Origin: Isoetes taiwanensis
Taxonomy: Eukaryota; Streptophyta; Lycopodiopsida; Isoetales; Isoetaceae
Length of the DNA stretch: 64,000 nt
Reading direction: 5' to 3'
Assembly (NCBI GenBank): GCA_021234155.1
Contig: JAJEKV010000114.1
Location: 699,654-763,653 of the forward strand
Shown: positions 11,493-23,682 of the stretch, in pieces
How the letters are laid out: every line of letters starts with the position of its first letter
How positions within the stretch are numbered: position 1 is the stretch's first letter
Program-made: the position numbers and the translations under genes
Notes under the pieces: model-generated
The model's input: the letters and a program-made list of their open reading frames with translations, nothing else
What the model was told of the DNA's origin: nothing
Database searches by the model: none

Positions 11493-11735
11493 ATGGATTA
11501 TTTGCCTTCTTCTGTTCACCACATCGAGGCGATCAAGTGCTCAATGAGCTACAATGATCTCGTCGGTTGCCAAGATAGGGGTATTCTTCTTGATCCCTAT
11601 CTGCGATCCAAAGCTATGGGCACTGAGATTCATTGCCCTGGGCTAATTCGTGTTATGATCCACCTCATCTGGCTTCCTGAGCGCAATAGCTATGAGATAT
11701 CAGGGATCACTCCTGCAGCTGTTGATGATGAATGA
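11493..11735 (+). CDS. Small ORF B, 80 residues, function unknown
   Basis: A complete ATG-to-TGA frame of 80 codons. I do not recognise the family. Compared with ORF A (10856-11092) it keeps the blocks KCSMSYNDL, LDPYLRSKA, IHLIWLPE and the acidic C-terminus AAVDDE. Substitutions between copies are mostly conservative (I/V, L/I, D/E, K/R), which suggests selection on the protein rather than chance. A TATA box precedes it. Predicted small soluble protein with three Cys, no transmembrane segment. It lies on the opposite strand to, and just downstream of, the transposase-like gene 1, so it may be cargo of that element or a host gene. Confidence 0.5.
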   Translation: MDYLPSSVHHIEAIKCSMSYNDLVGCQDRGILLDPYLRSKAMGTEIHCPGLIRVMIHLIWLPERNSYEISGITPAAVDDE

Positions 11736-11873
11736 ATCACCTGTTCAGCATTGTATAGTGTAAGAGCTCTCGTGTTAAGATGAAAAATGCAGAGCGTAAT
11801 GAATAATAACTAGTCTATTGTACCTTGCATGTTATATATGATATAATAATTACGTAAAAGAGCATTGCATACC

Positions 11874-13227
11874 TCAAGAGTTCTCATCGTCGTTAGCTTC
11901 TTTAGCCAGTAATTCTTGCAACTGAGCCCCTACACTATTGGGGATCACCACTAACAACGGCCTGGTCTCTACCGCCCAACCGTAGTCTATTGTTTTCAAA
12001 TGTTGGTAGCGTGGCGGGTCATTAGGATTGGGTCTCCACTTCTTGCTCCAGCAATCCCTATATTGCATTGCATATGAGGTTCCCTTTCTGGCAACAGGCC
12101 CAAACCAAGAGACAAACACCTCTTCGTAATGAGGGATATTAGGGTCCTCTATTAGGTCATATTCGGCAAAAGCCATCCACGTCGGGCAGTTATCATGTGG
12201 CCTGATTAGCAAGAGCATTCCCTTCTTGACATCTTGGTAGAGGTCGAATATTTCAATTGGGTTCTTTGGTCTAGACGAGAAAGGCCCTACGTAGTGAGAT
12301 TACAATCTGCTCATCCATCAACACATTTTCGGGTTCTTCCAATGCATTTTGCCTAGTGTTGGGCAGAAATCTGAATAGTTTGCTCTAGGGGGATTTGAGC
12401 GTCATAAGCTTTTCGCAACAAGGTGGACCAATAGTCAATTACTTCATTCATATATGTGTTGGACCATGGTGATCGCCAGACTCTAGAAATAGGCTGCCCA
12501 ATGCATCATGTACTTGGCAATAGAAGATCTCAATGCACCTATATCTTTCAAGCTGCATATGGGTACCACGACCTTAGGTGACCCTGTTGGAATGGTAGGT
12601 AAACCATGGGCATCCTCCTTCCACATCCTGATTCCCTTTTCAGGGAGCCACTCCCTATGCCCTGGCCTCATCTTGTAGAACATTAGTGGCCATCCATCCT
12701 TCATGCAGAACTTGAAGAGTAGAGGTTCCAAATGACCACATAAGCGGTCCTTCTTATCGGGGATAAAACCTTTCACGAATTCCTTCCAATCGGGAACCTC
12801 GGTCACAAAGTAAGGTGAAGGAGACTTGGAACTACCACTTGCTGAAGAAGAGTTGCATAAGCTCTGGAATAGTCAATGCATCTGATCTTCTCATTAGAGT
12901 TGAGTAATTTCCAAAGAGGGCATCTATGTCATCATGGGTGTGTCCAACCATCATGAATCCAGTTTGCACTTGATGAAGACACCTAACCAAACCAAGTATG
13001 ACAAGTAAGAGAAAAGATACTGTTCTTGTTTTGACACGAGCAATTGTCTAATTGCAAGTAAAGCCTCCTAGGCAACTTCTTGATTACCATAGGGCCCTTG
13101 AGAGGAGGCGGAAAATCATTTCTAGTGCCATTTACCATTTTTTGTCCTCGGGGCATACGTGTTTAAAATTGTTCCACCCGTGACTTTCGGGATGATCTGT
13201 ATGTCTCAAATGGCCCCAATTGTCCTC
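11874..13227 (-). pseudogene. Transposase-like gene 1, 3' half (DUF7869-like), left of the Ty3 insertion
   Basis: Minus-strand continuation of the gene at 24281-26019, displaced by the LTR retrotransposon. If one copy of the AGATT duplication and the retrotransposon are ignored, the frame runs straight from the right half (…KQS) into this half (EDNWGHL…) for about 30 codons before a shift in an A-run near 13150. Then come LYLQLDNCSCQNKN (about 13030-13075) and VGHTHDDIDALF (about 12915-12955), blocks I associate from memory with DUF7869-type transposase-like proteins. A further frame (12483-12806) and the C-terminal frame 11874-12218 (ends NDDENS) follow. Several stops and shifts lie between, so this copy is dead or the sequence has indels. 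The blocks with conserved D, H and N suggest a nuclease-like core, by inference. Confidence 0.65.
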
Positions 13228-13232
13228 AGATT

Positions 13233-13828
13233 TGTTTGGGGTCTGGGTTCGGGAACTCCTGCAAGACAGCCCTCTGTGAGGACCCTTGGATCTAACAGGA
13301 GAATCCGGGGGACTATGTCACTTGGGATTTGCAAGAAAAAAGAACAAGAAGAAGAAAAGACGAGAAAAAAGAACAATGAGAGGAAAATGATATGCTTCTT
13401 TGATATCAGCGATGAACATACATGAGCTCTGCTTAATTGAGAGAAGACTGAAAAGAGACAAGACTCAAAACTCATCTAGCCCTCATATGCTAGCTCTACT
13501 CATATATATAGTACAATGGCCTCTCTGGCCCAATATAGACACTTGGGTGATCTCGGTGCCGACTCTGGAAGGAGGCTGATTCTGCGATAATGTTGGCGGT
13601 GCCTCTTGAAATGCCTAGAATCACGCTTGACGATGACACAGGCGGTGGCGGGTCATCACTTGTCGGCGGCGCCTCTTGTTTGGAGGGCAGCTGGCTTTGG
13701 CTGCGTGGTCTTGCTACAGTCTTCTGCTGAGCCTTTGATGGCTGACCCATGCTGTCTGTGGATCCTTGAGCTTGACCTGGTCCGTCGTATGCATGAATAG
13801 TCTGAACCAGGAGGCCACGGGACTAACA
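13233..13828 (-). repeat. Ty3 element 3' LTR
   Basis: 596 bp, direct repeat of 23683-24280. It contains a TATA-like TATATATA near 13503 that would serve the minus-strand transcript in the 5' copy. Confidence 0.9.
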
Positions 13829-16800
13829 CTCCCCCACCAAATGACACTCGGTCTGAAGAAAAAGGAGGTGCTTCCGGCGCGGGAAACCAGCGGTCGGAAA
13901 GTGATCCTCGGGAATGAGTCGGGCGCCATTATGGTAATGAGCAATGAGGTCTGGCGTGTTTGAAGAAGCGTCGGGGGTGTTGAGCCCTTAGAGGCGGGAT
14001 GGGCCTCAATGAGGAAGTGAGAGCGCACCATGTCTTCGAGGCGGCATGGGCAGCCAAGGAACAAGCCCAGCACTCCATGAGAAGGCAAGTTTGAAGACCG
14101 AAAACAGCAGCGGCTGGCATCCGGTTGCGATGAAAAGATTGGGCCTTTGCCTATTTAAAGAGCTGACCGGGATGCATTTGAGGCAACCTGAAACCTGCTG
14201 ACGATTATCTTGAAAGGATCCGGTGAGGTGGCGGCATTGCGCAGAAGGTGTCAAGACCATTTAAGAGCATCGGCCAGGCTTTTGCCGATACGCTCATTAC
14301 CGATGTAAATCCAATTTTTGGTAGTGTCCAAAGTGGCATTATCCTCCCAATTGGGCGTCGACAAATCGGGGATCCCACCGAGGAGTCAGGTGGAGATCTG
14401 GCCGGAGTCGACCCGGCGTGGCCATCCATGACCTGCGTCCAAAGGGGAAGATGTCGGAAGAAAGGCAGAGTGGTGGGGGAGGGGCTCCTAAGGAAGCATA
14501 TGGAGAGGAATCATGCGGGTGTGCGTGGGTTCGAGCCATGTCCTGAATGTTTTGAACAAGATTTTGATCAAAACCACGACACCAATGGTCCCATTACGAA
14601 GTAGAGAGTAATTGATAAGCGGGAGGATTGACCCAACCCGTGGGAATGGTCTTGCTTTCGAGAAGGCCACGGAGTTGATTGTAGCCTCCCAAGTCTTTGC
14701 ATATATATCTCGAGCAAACTCAAGATCATCGGGGTGCTTCAGATTTTTGTTTACTGTTCCAACGTTTCAACGCCACGAGAGGTAAGTCTTTGAGCCAATT
14801 CGGGCATGTACTCTTGTTCAAAAGTCGAGGCGGCGGGATCTGGAAATATTTGTTGGTTGGTGATAATAACCAAAGCGACATTTGAGTTGCCTTGAAAAAC
14901 ACGATGGGCCTCATCCGGGAATTTATCACGGAGATCCGCCCGGGTAGAAGTCATGAAAAACATAAGCCATGGGCTGAACAACTTCGGAAGATGACTAATT
15001 CGGGATCTTCAGCTGGGTGAGCTGATCAAAGACTAAGAGTGCACAAAATAAACCCTTGTCTTCTATAGAAAGATCCGGCGGTCGAAGGAAGTCCATACTT
15101 TTGAGTGGCTGTTGATGAACATTGCCATTGGCGTACCATTTCAAAAGAAAGAGGTGCCGTCGGGCCACCACATAGTCAAGATAGCTGGAAGGAGTAGAAG
15201 TCCACGGGATGTTGGTGGCAATGTCAAGATATCCCTCTGTTTGGTTTGGGCCTCCTCGGCCAGATTGAGGCGCTTCTTTGGGCTGATGTTCAAGGTCACG
15301 GATCCGATGCTCTTTTTCTAACAAAAGGCGGGACTGATCACGGACCCGTTTTCGAGGAAGCGTGGCATGTGAAAGGGATTGCCCGGGGTATGGAAGGCGG
15401 CGTGGCAATCTCCGCGTCATCGATGACCTTTTGTTTACGAGCCTCAAAAGGCTGATGCGGAGGGGCGTTAGCGATTGGTGGCGTGGAAAGGCTGAGCTTC
15501 AGGGGAGGTGAGTCGAGCTTCGCTTCGGTGGAATTTTGAACGAAGTCTTTTGTAATTGTCACAAAGCTTCGGTACAAGGTGTCTAGCTTAGCAATGTGTT
15601 TTTCCTTGTCACTCAAAAAGGGTATCTTTGGACTTGTTACGTTCAATAAGTCCACGAATTTCGGTTGGAGGCTGCTTCTGTTGATACGTAAAGCCCGGGT
15701 CTGATCACGAGCTGCGGTGAGATCTATACGGGCTGTAATAGAGCGTGCTTTTCTTGAAGTTGGGCTTCGGGGGTTTGAACATGGGCGGTGGCGGTTTGAA
15801 GGTCTCTTTGAGCGACGCCGGAAGCCTCGAGGGGCTTTGAACACGATCATTGAAACCTCACAGGGATGGAGGCTGCAAAGCGGCCCGGCAGAACATCTTC
15901 TTTGGAATTTATGCAGGGGCTGTCGAGGATGGGAAAGCGGGGAACCTATTCTTTGCCTTATCACGAATTGTTGAGAGGCATGGCCGGAATTGGAAGGCGT
16001 GGCCTCGAGGAAGAAGAGGAGGCGGTGACATGCGTGAGTGCGATGTTGAGCGGGAAGGGGAGGTGTGGCGTGAAGGTCTGACTTGTTGAGTTGGATATTT
16101 GGAAATGCGGCAGGCCGGTGGAGGGTATGGGAAGTGGAAGGGCTCTCAAGGCTGGAAGATAATAGCGAATGAGGCCTGAAGATGGCCACCACGGAAATTC
16201 CAGAGGCGAGGAGGAGGGGGTAGCAGAATGCGGTCTACTTCTTGAAGAAGCGGTAGAATAAAGCTGGGGCCAATCGACATGCAGTGGAGTGAATGGCGGT
16301 GATGACCATATTATAAAAGCGACTTATTGATGTGGGTGTTCTTAATGGAATGCCCAAGCAATTTTCGCCATGAAACTTCACAAAAAGTCTCATGAGGTTT
16401 GGCAATATTTGTGGCGATCTTTGGTTGGCTTGATAAGCAATAGCGTAAAGCGTAAGTGGCGTCCATGTCTGTAAAGCAGCCCAAGAGCGAAGGTTTTGCA
16501 AAGGGATGTGGAATACCTCAGAAATCAAATCTTTGAGTAAGTAAAATGGTGGTGCCATCGACCCCCGTAGCAAATCCTTCCGGGCTGTTGACGATGTGTG
16601 CGATGCGGCCGCCGCAATTCTTATTTGGATTTGGGGCGGGAGCTCCATTTGTGAAAATTCAGTAAAAGCTTGTGGCGTTCCGCCACTTCCGACTCGGACC
16701 AACAAAGGGCCTCTCGAAGGTGGGCGTCGAGAAAGACCACAGAGACCGAAAAAAGTCGCATCCCTTGGGCGGAAGCTTGAAGTGTAGAAAGTTTGGGGCA

Positions 16801-17700
16801 GCCATGGCGAAAAAGCGTCGGAATAGAAGGAGCTGTTTGAAGAAGGCGGAGGCGGAGAACAAAAGGCGAAGGCGCAGAGAGGCGAAAAAGGTTTAGGGCG
16901 TATAAAGGTGGGCGAAGGGGGGGCATGATAACGAAGGCGCAACCGTTGATGGTGCGGTGTCGAAAAGATGCCAAGGAGGCGAGTTGAGAGGCAAAAATGT
17001 GGCTAAGTCCCCAAACAACAAATGGAGAAGAAATGAGCGGTGGAGATGGCGTGAGAGAATGATGGGATGTGACGGTGGGCAAAGGACACACATTAATGTC
17101 CGGCAGGCGTGAAAAGAAGAAATGGCATTCAATGGGCAACTTCGAAGTGGGATATCATTAAAAGGAATGTGTCGAGGAAGGTACCATGGCTAGATATGCG
17201 GCGGGAAGAAAAGATTCTCATTTAGAAACTTGACCTTGCATTGCAAACACGTTGGCGATTTATGTGATTGGTCCACGTCGACAAGGAGTTCCTCGATTGG
17301 CTATATAAGGCGACCCGGGGAGTAAGCGAAGGCATCGATGGCGCTCGGCATGGCTGCTCTTTGGTTTGAGCGAGGGCGCACTATGCCCCTGAGCTGTCGG
17401 GAGTGGATTACGCAAGATGAATTATGCGGACCCTCTGGCGCTGCCACAATCGTGGCGTGAGAATGGGCGGCTGGTGTGCGGGATGGCTGAACATCAGGAC
17501 CAAGACCAGCGGGATGGAGGTGGTTCTGCACCTTATTTGGGATCTGGCGAGAACCTCTACCACATCCTGCGCATCACCTCTGCTCCAAACCGGGAGTAGA
17601 GGTTTTTTCTTCTTAGGACTTAGTAGATAGGGCTCACGAGCCCGTTTTTGTATATAGGCGGTGCCCATAAGCGGAAATAAATTTTTTGCGCCCACATTTT
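13829..17700 (-). other. Ty3 element 3' extra region with unassigned ORF remnants
   Basis: This 3.9-kb stretch lies between integrase and the 3' LTR, where some Ty3 lineages (Athila-like) carry an extra or envelope-like ORF. Longest minus-strand frames are 15338-16192 (284 codons, basic, with DKEKHIAKLDTLYRSF as a possible coiled coil), 16235-16942 (235 codons) and 14995-15447 (150 codons). Another piece at 14751-14981 reads NVALVIITNQQIFPDP. None is a family I recognise, and GC content makes chance frames likely. I see no clear signal peptide or transmembrane pair, so an envelope role is not supported. Confidence 0.4.
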
Positions 17701-17738
17701 ATAAAAATTCCACCTATAATATAAATATGCCCTTGGGT

Positions 17739-18870
17739 TTAGTCACTATGTTGTGTGCGTGTGCGGAGCGACATCGTTTTGTGGATGTGCACTTTACATT
17801 TGTATGAAATGTTTTGGGCGAAAGCCATTAACCGGTGTAGGTAATGGGTGCCATCTAACTCAACCCGGTTGAAAAAAATTTGGGTCGAACCACTTGAACA
17901 ATTTGATAAAGGGCCAAACCAGCGAAACTTAAGTTTACGGGAAAAGTTTTGTATGCAGAGAATCATAAAGAAGAACCAAATCTCCGCCGTTGAATGTTTT
18001 TGTCTTCGGCCGTTTGTCATGTAAGGATTTTTGCAAGCTGTTGTCCATGAAGAACACGAATATAAGCATCTCTTCTAAGTTCATCCAATTGTTCCAATTG
18101 ATAAACCCTTTCTTTGAGTGCGTGGCGGATTATGGGCGTGCTTAGCCGGTTGAAAGCAGTGTTGGAAGTATGTATTCAAGCGGCATGAGAGCTTCTTGAC
18201 CATAAACCAATTTGAAAGGGGTGTGACTGTAGCTATTTTGAAACAAGTATTGTAAGCCCAAAAAACGGTAGGAAGCTTGTTTTTGCCGGTCGGTCGAAGC
18301 GTCACAAATTTTCTTGAAAATTGTGACGAGTTTTGTTGGTGCTTTCAGCCAAACCATTCCCTCGAGGATAGTAAGGTGTGCTCTTGTGATGATGTATCGG
18401 AGACAATCCGTCGGCTCCTTGATGGTGTGATTGATAAAATGGACACCACGATCAGCGACCCAGCTCAGGTAGGGGCAGCCGAATCAGCGTGATGATTTGT
18501 TGATAGATGACTTTTGGGCATCTTTGGCCCGCGGTGTTATGCGGAAGTCGCGCAAGCTTCCGCCCATTTGGTAAGCGTGGTCGGTGAGAACGAATGTAGC
18601 GAACGCGGGTGTGCAGCGGGGAGGATCGATGGGTCCCACAAAATCCATTCCCCATTTCTTTGAAGGGAAGTGGGCGTGGCAACCGGCGTCAAAGGAAGAA
18701 GCGTCGCGGGCGTGGGCGTCCCCGCCCGGCAAGCATCTGCGTCTTGCGGGCGTGGGCGTGGCGTCTTTGAAAGCGTGGGCCAAAAATAACCGGCAAGAAG
18801 GATTTTTGCGTCTTGGTGGTGTCTCCATGAAAATGACCACCACCAAGAGCCCTTCATGGGCTTCTCGAAC
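17739..18870 (-). pseudogene. Ty3 element integrase remnants
   Basis: Reading from 18870 downward, fragments in different frames give an H/C zinc-binding-like region, then KKWGMDFVGPIDPP (first catalytic Asp of the DDE core, about 18630-18670). Near 18090-18360 come KLVTIFKKICDASTDR and LVYGQEALMPLEY, a typical late integrase block. Frameshifts occur about every 100-200 bp. The protein would insert element DNA into the genome. Confidence 0.7.
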
Positions 18871-19026
18871 AATATCGGGACCTCATGAGGGAGAACACGG
18901 CGTCGAAGGATTGTATCCTTACCCTTTTTTGTAAAGATGGCTTGCAACCATGGTGTAGTCCGCGGACCTGTGCGGAGAAATTGATGGCGGCGGGATTGTA
19001 TTAAACATTTGGAAGGCGTGGCGTCC

Positions 19027-20304
19027 TCACGGTGGAAGAAGCGCTGTGAGGAGATCTGGCTGAAAGTCATGAAACCAATGAGGTGTTGCCGTGACGAGAA
19101 AAGAGTTGGCGTCGGGGAAAGGCGTCGAGACTCGGTGGAGGATCATCTGTGTGGATCGTGAAAGATAATCCGGGACAACATGAGATTTGCCGGCCTTGTG
19201 AACAATTTCAAAAGGTGCAAATTCTTGCGAAGGAAGGAGGACAACGAGCAATGCGGCCCGTGGGCGTGGATTTGTTGATCAAGTAAAGAAGTGCACGGTG
19301 GTCAACAAAAATTTGATTTATTTGCCCAAAAGATAGTGTGGCGTTGGGCCTTGAAAAATTAAACCAAAGGCTTCGCTCTGTGGCGAGTAGTTGCGTTATT
19401 GAGAATTGAGTTCCATTTGGCGTAGCGGTTTGGTTTGTCGATTAATGCGCATCATATTCTTGAGAAAGAAACGGCTCAATAGCAAAGGCGGAGACATCGA
19501 CATGGACATGAAAGGGCTTGTCCCATTGAGGAGGAACAAGAGCAGGGGGCTGAGTAAGCAAGAGCTTCAAGCTGTTGGAAAGCGACATCCGCACAGGGAA
19601 TTCAAGCCCGGTGGATTCATCACCCGTGAGTTTATGAATGGGATGCAATGGCTGCCGAGTCGGGGAATGAAGGTGGAGTAATAATTGACCTTACCCAAGA
19701 AAAGGCGTGTTTCCTTTATATTGGCTGGTGCTTGAGCCTTGAGCACCACGACTGATTTTAGCGAGGATCCGTGGTGATACACCTTTCTTGCGACCACATG
19801 TCCCAGCGAGAACACACGAAGTGGCCTTAAAAGGTGCATTTCTCGGGATTGAGACTAATGGGACTCATCACATTTACGAAAGACAAGTTCCAATTTATCA
19901 AATGGTCGACCATGGGCTGTAGGGGAGAGAAGTCATCTTGAAAAATTTGCAAGAAGGGATTTTCCTTCATAAAATCATGAAAAAGCGAGAGCATGATACG
20001 TTGAAGCGTGGATGGAGAGTTTGATAATCAAAAGGAACCACCTTGTAGGCAAAAGTGCCCCGGGGTGGTGAAGGTAGTCTTGAGTTGATCAGATTCTTTG
20101 ATTGAGATCTGATTGTAGCGGAAAAACCATCCATGAAGGAGTACATCTCATGTCCGGCAACCTCTTCGAACACAGTGCGTGAAGGGGAAAATGATCACGC
20201 TCCGTGGGCTGATTGAGTTTTGGTAGTCCACACAAGCGGATCTTACCATTGTGTTTGAGTGCAATGGCGATGGGGCTCACCCACTCGAGAATGTTTGACC
20301 TCAT
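19027..20304 (-). pseudogene. Ty3 element reverse transcriptase and RNase H remnants
   Basis: RT blocks in order: LEWVSPIAIALKHNGKIRLC (20304 down), VAGHEMYSFMDGFS (about 20165), GTFAYKVVPF, and FQDDFS (about 19945), which is the YxDD catalytic motif with Gln in the variable place. The thumb block RLFLGKVNYYSTFIPRL follows near 19700. RNase H is seen as HVHVDVSAF (about 19500) and HKAGKSHVVPDYLSR (about 19200). All blocks belong to the Ty3 type. Frame changes separate them, so no intact polymerase. Confidence 0.8.
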
Positions 20305-21276
20305 AGATCAAACCTGCGGCAAGGAGTTTGTCAATTTACGCCTTGGCGCGATCCACGGTAAGTGGGGTTGAGCCGATGCTTGTCGTTGCTAGGCTGGGCG
20401 TGCATCGGACTTGGTAGGAATGGTGAGTTCCCCAAGGTTTTGTTGATCCCAGAAGATCTCTGTAGCTCGGTGAAAATGTGTTTGAACTTTTTGAAAAGCG
20501 TGGCGGCCCGCCATTACGATAGGGTGTGGGAAGATTGGCGACAATCCGGACGGTGATTGTTGCCTCGTCCACAATCTCTCGTCGAGTGCGAATATGGGGA
20601 TAACTTCCATGTCTGGACAATATGGCGGGGAGGTTGAAGCATAGCGGGATGCGTGGCGCTCTGCGTGGTGAAAAAGAGGTTCTTGAGTTTCCTCAAGCGA
20701 GAGGTTGCTTCATGGCGGCGTGTACTTCCACACGGGGCTGCGGGGAGGTTCGGCGTCACGAAAAGTGATCAACACGTTGGATTCGATTGCAAGGAGCGGT
20801 AAGGGTCAAGCAAAGCGACCGTGACTGGTCACGATCAAAGTCATTTCTCCCCAAGGATCGGCATACTCGGGGTAGGATAATGAGGCGGGACTTCATGGTG
20901 GAGCTGAACTTGATAAATATTAAGGCGTCCTCGAGTCGGTGTCGGAGAGAGAGGGTTCAGCATTGTCGGCCGGAAATGATTTTTACTGTTTCAAGTCCAT
21001 GGTGGTGGCATTGAGGTGACCATCGGTGATGACTAAGCGTCCGTGGCCCGATAATGAATGCTCTTGGCTGGCGGAGAAAAAGTCTGCCGACCAACATTTC
21101 ATAATCACACTGGATCTTCTCGGCCTTCCAAACACCAAATTCAAGGGAATCTGAGATCACCTATGTTGATGTGAAGAAGAGGCGTGGGCCTTGAGGTCTC
21201 GTGATATGGCCATTGGCCAATTTGATGTCATATGGGGCCACGATAGAGTTGTTTGATGCCCATTTGTTTGCGGAGT

Positions 21277-21666
21277 TTATCCAGTGATGAGATTGACAGC
21301 GCTACCTCCGTCAATTTGAACATGATTGACTTGTTGATTGCCCAAGTGGCATGGACCGTGGGAGTAGAGGTAGCAACAGCCCCAACCAAAGCGTCGGGAG
21401 TGGTAGCGGTCCTTGAGGCGGGGCGGAGTTTCAAAATTGTAGCCAAGCTTAAAGGAATTTTGATTTTGGCTAGCTCCTCTTGGAGTTCGAGGCACATGAG
21501 AAAAAGGATGAATTTGGATCCACAGTGCGGGGAGTGCGTGGTAAGGAAGCGGCAACTTCTTTGAGTAGGTCAACCTCCTTGGCGATATTGGGATATGCGA
21601 GGCGTGGAGGTTGAGGCGTGGAAGGTGCGTCTTGTCGTTGTTGAGCTCTCGTGGTGGCATGGACAT
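21277..21666 (-). pseudogene. Ty3 element aspartic protease region
   Basis: The minus-strand frame ends with VQIDGGSAVNLITG near 21280-21320, the retroviral-type aspartic protease motif (D-G/S-G). It then shifts frame and continues as SISSLDKLRKQMGIKQL. Its place between gag/zinc knuckles and RT is canonical. Confidence 0.7.
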
Positions 21667-22059
21667 TAGCCAGCGTCGGCCTTGGCGGCTTGCATGAGGT
21701 TCAAAATGCTTTGGCGAACTTTAGGCATGACATTCGGCATGAGTTTCTCAAGTCCGGTGCAAAATGGACCTTTTGTCTTCTGCATGAGGAATGGCGTTGT
21801 AAAAGGCGAGGTTCGCGTGCCATTAGGAATAATGGTTAAGGGGCGTGGCATACAGTGCAGCGTGAAACCAAACCAACCCAATTTGATGCTTTTGGATTTG
21901 GAGGATTAAGAGCACGAAAAATTTCTTCTGTGCTTGTTGATCCATCGAGGTTGATTGGCGGGAGCTGGTTGATAAGCGTGATTCTTTGGTAGCGAGGTGG
22001 CTTAAGAAGAAGCTGGGCCTTGGGCCTTGTTTGCCATTAGCAATCGAGTTGGTAAGCCG

Positions 22060-23200
22060 TGGCGGACTGATGTGAATGCGATTGGTGCGGGGAAACTGCA
22101 CGAACTTGGGGAGTTGAGGACACGCCGTGGTGGTATGACCCCATTCTTGGCGGTGATAACAGCGAGCTTTGAAGGATCAAAAGGAGAAGCGTGTGTTGGG
22201 TCCCCGTTGTTGCTCACATTGCTGATAGAGTTGATTGGGTTGCGCTGCGGTGGTGGCTAGCGATATGGCGATTAGTCTTTGAGGTGTTGTTTGCACTTGA
22301 TAAACCATCTTGTTGCGGAAAGGTGTAGGATGAGTCGCGAGTGCATTCTTAGGTGGCATGATTGCACATGTTGCGGCGTTTACAATGGCGGGCCATTGGT
22401 GGAGTTGCACTCATTAGCCAAGTGGCCTTGATATTTGCGGATATGGCACCGAATCGGCTAGCGGCTATGGATTGGCGTGTTGAGGTTGAGCAGCGATGCA
22501 GGGAACCATGGCGGGTGGAATGAAAGGAGCTCTGAAGAGCCCGCCCACGGGAGGAAACATTGGTGAGTGATTGACAAGATCGATGCTTTGCTCCAAAGTC
22601 TTGGTATGAGTATTGAGTCATGAGTCGATAGGCTGGAGGAAGTCCTTGGAGAAACGGACCAAGATCGGCTCTGTGTGGGGTACTCCTTGAGTTTCTTTGG
22701 CGAGAATGTGAAGGCGATGCGCAAAATCGAGGCGGAACTCCGTGGGCTCTTGTTGAAGGTCATTGAGTTGCTTGAGATGAAATTGATCATCATCAGGTGG
22801 TCCCATAGTGAGAAAAGCGGTTTTCATTTCGGACCAATCTTGTTTCAGTGGCTTTTGTTGGACATGAGCCATTGATGAGGGGACCCACGCAATGTGGTGG
22901 AAAAGATGTGGAATTTTTAGTTGAGGTTGCGCATGACCATTCGGGACAGCGAGCCTCAAATTCTTCCATGTGGGCCTGAGCACTTTGGTCTAAAGGTTTG
23001 CCTTTCGTGTTGCCAAAGGTGGGATAAGTCAGCTTAAGGGTCACGAAGGTAGAGGTAAAAGTCTTTGGGCTGGACCGGAACATGATAGTGAGGATATTGA
23101 GGTGGAGTTGGAGGGTATGGTCTTTGGAAAAGACCCCTGCTGAAGGGTGGTTGAGGTGGGGGAGTCTTGGAGGTGCACGATCATTGGGTTTGAGGTGCAC
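22060..23200 (-). pseudogene. Ty3 element gag with two altered zinc knuckles
   Basis: The gag core is visible at 22618-22983: WSEMKTAFLTMGPPDDDQF, then FRLDFAHRLHILAKETQG. Downstream on the minus strand two knuckle-like segments occur, CHIRKYQGHLANEC (about 22400-22440) and CYHRQEWGHTTTAC (about 22115-22155). In both, the second Cys of the CCHC pattern is Arg. Frames are broken between 22600 and 22400. Function would be RNA packaging. Confidence 0.65.
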
Positions 23201-23682
23201 GTAAGATTGTAAGCGGGAAAAAGCGGTGGGAAAGGTAGGGAAGGGAAAATCACGGGGAGGAGCAAAAGAGACATGTGGATATCCTGTCTACCCGTAGGAG
23301 ATGATGGTTGTGAAGGCGGGCGTATGGCAGAAGAGTGATGGATGAAGGCATGTTACGGGGTATGAAAGTAAGGTTGAGCAGGTGGGCGGATAGGGCTCGA
23401 TAGTGATGAGGAGGCCCGGATTTTGTGAGCAATGTTTGCAGCAGAGGTGGAGAATTTGGGTGAGACATGACACGAGGGGTGGGTGGCGCCGGCCCGAGCC
23501 CTAGGGCGAATGTGGCCTCCCTCAATGTCATAAGCGAGATCCATACATGTCACGAACGACTTCCGTCGATGATGGCGCTCAATCGAGGCGCCCGTCAGGA
23601 AAAAAGTTCTTCGGCGTGAAGTTTGGACGGAACATGGCGGCGGAAGAAGGAAAAAGCGAATCAGGACCCGGCGTGGCGGCGG

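Noticed and set aside
13159-13475. Lys/Glu-rich ORFs at the left LTR
   Set aside because: They lie in the LTR and recur in the right LTR with shifts; non-coding repeat.
13829-17700. Envelope gene in the Ty3 element
   Set aside because: No signal peptide, no paired transmembrane segments, and no conserved frame that I can see.
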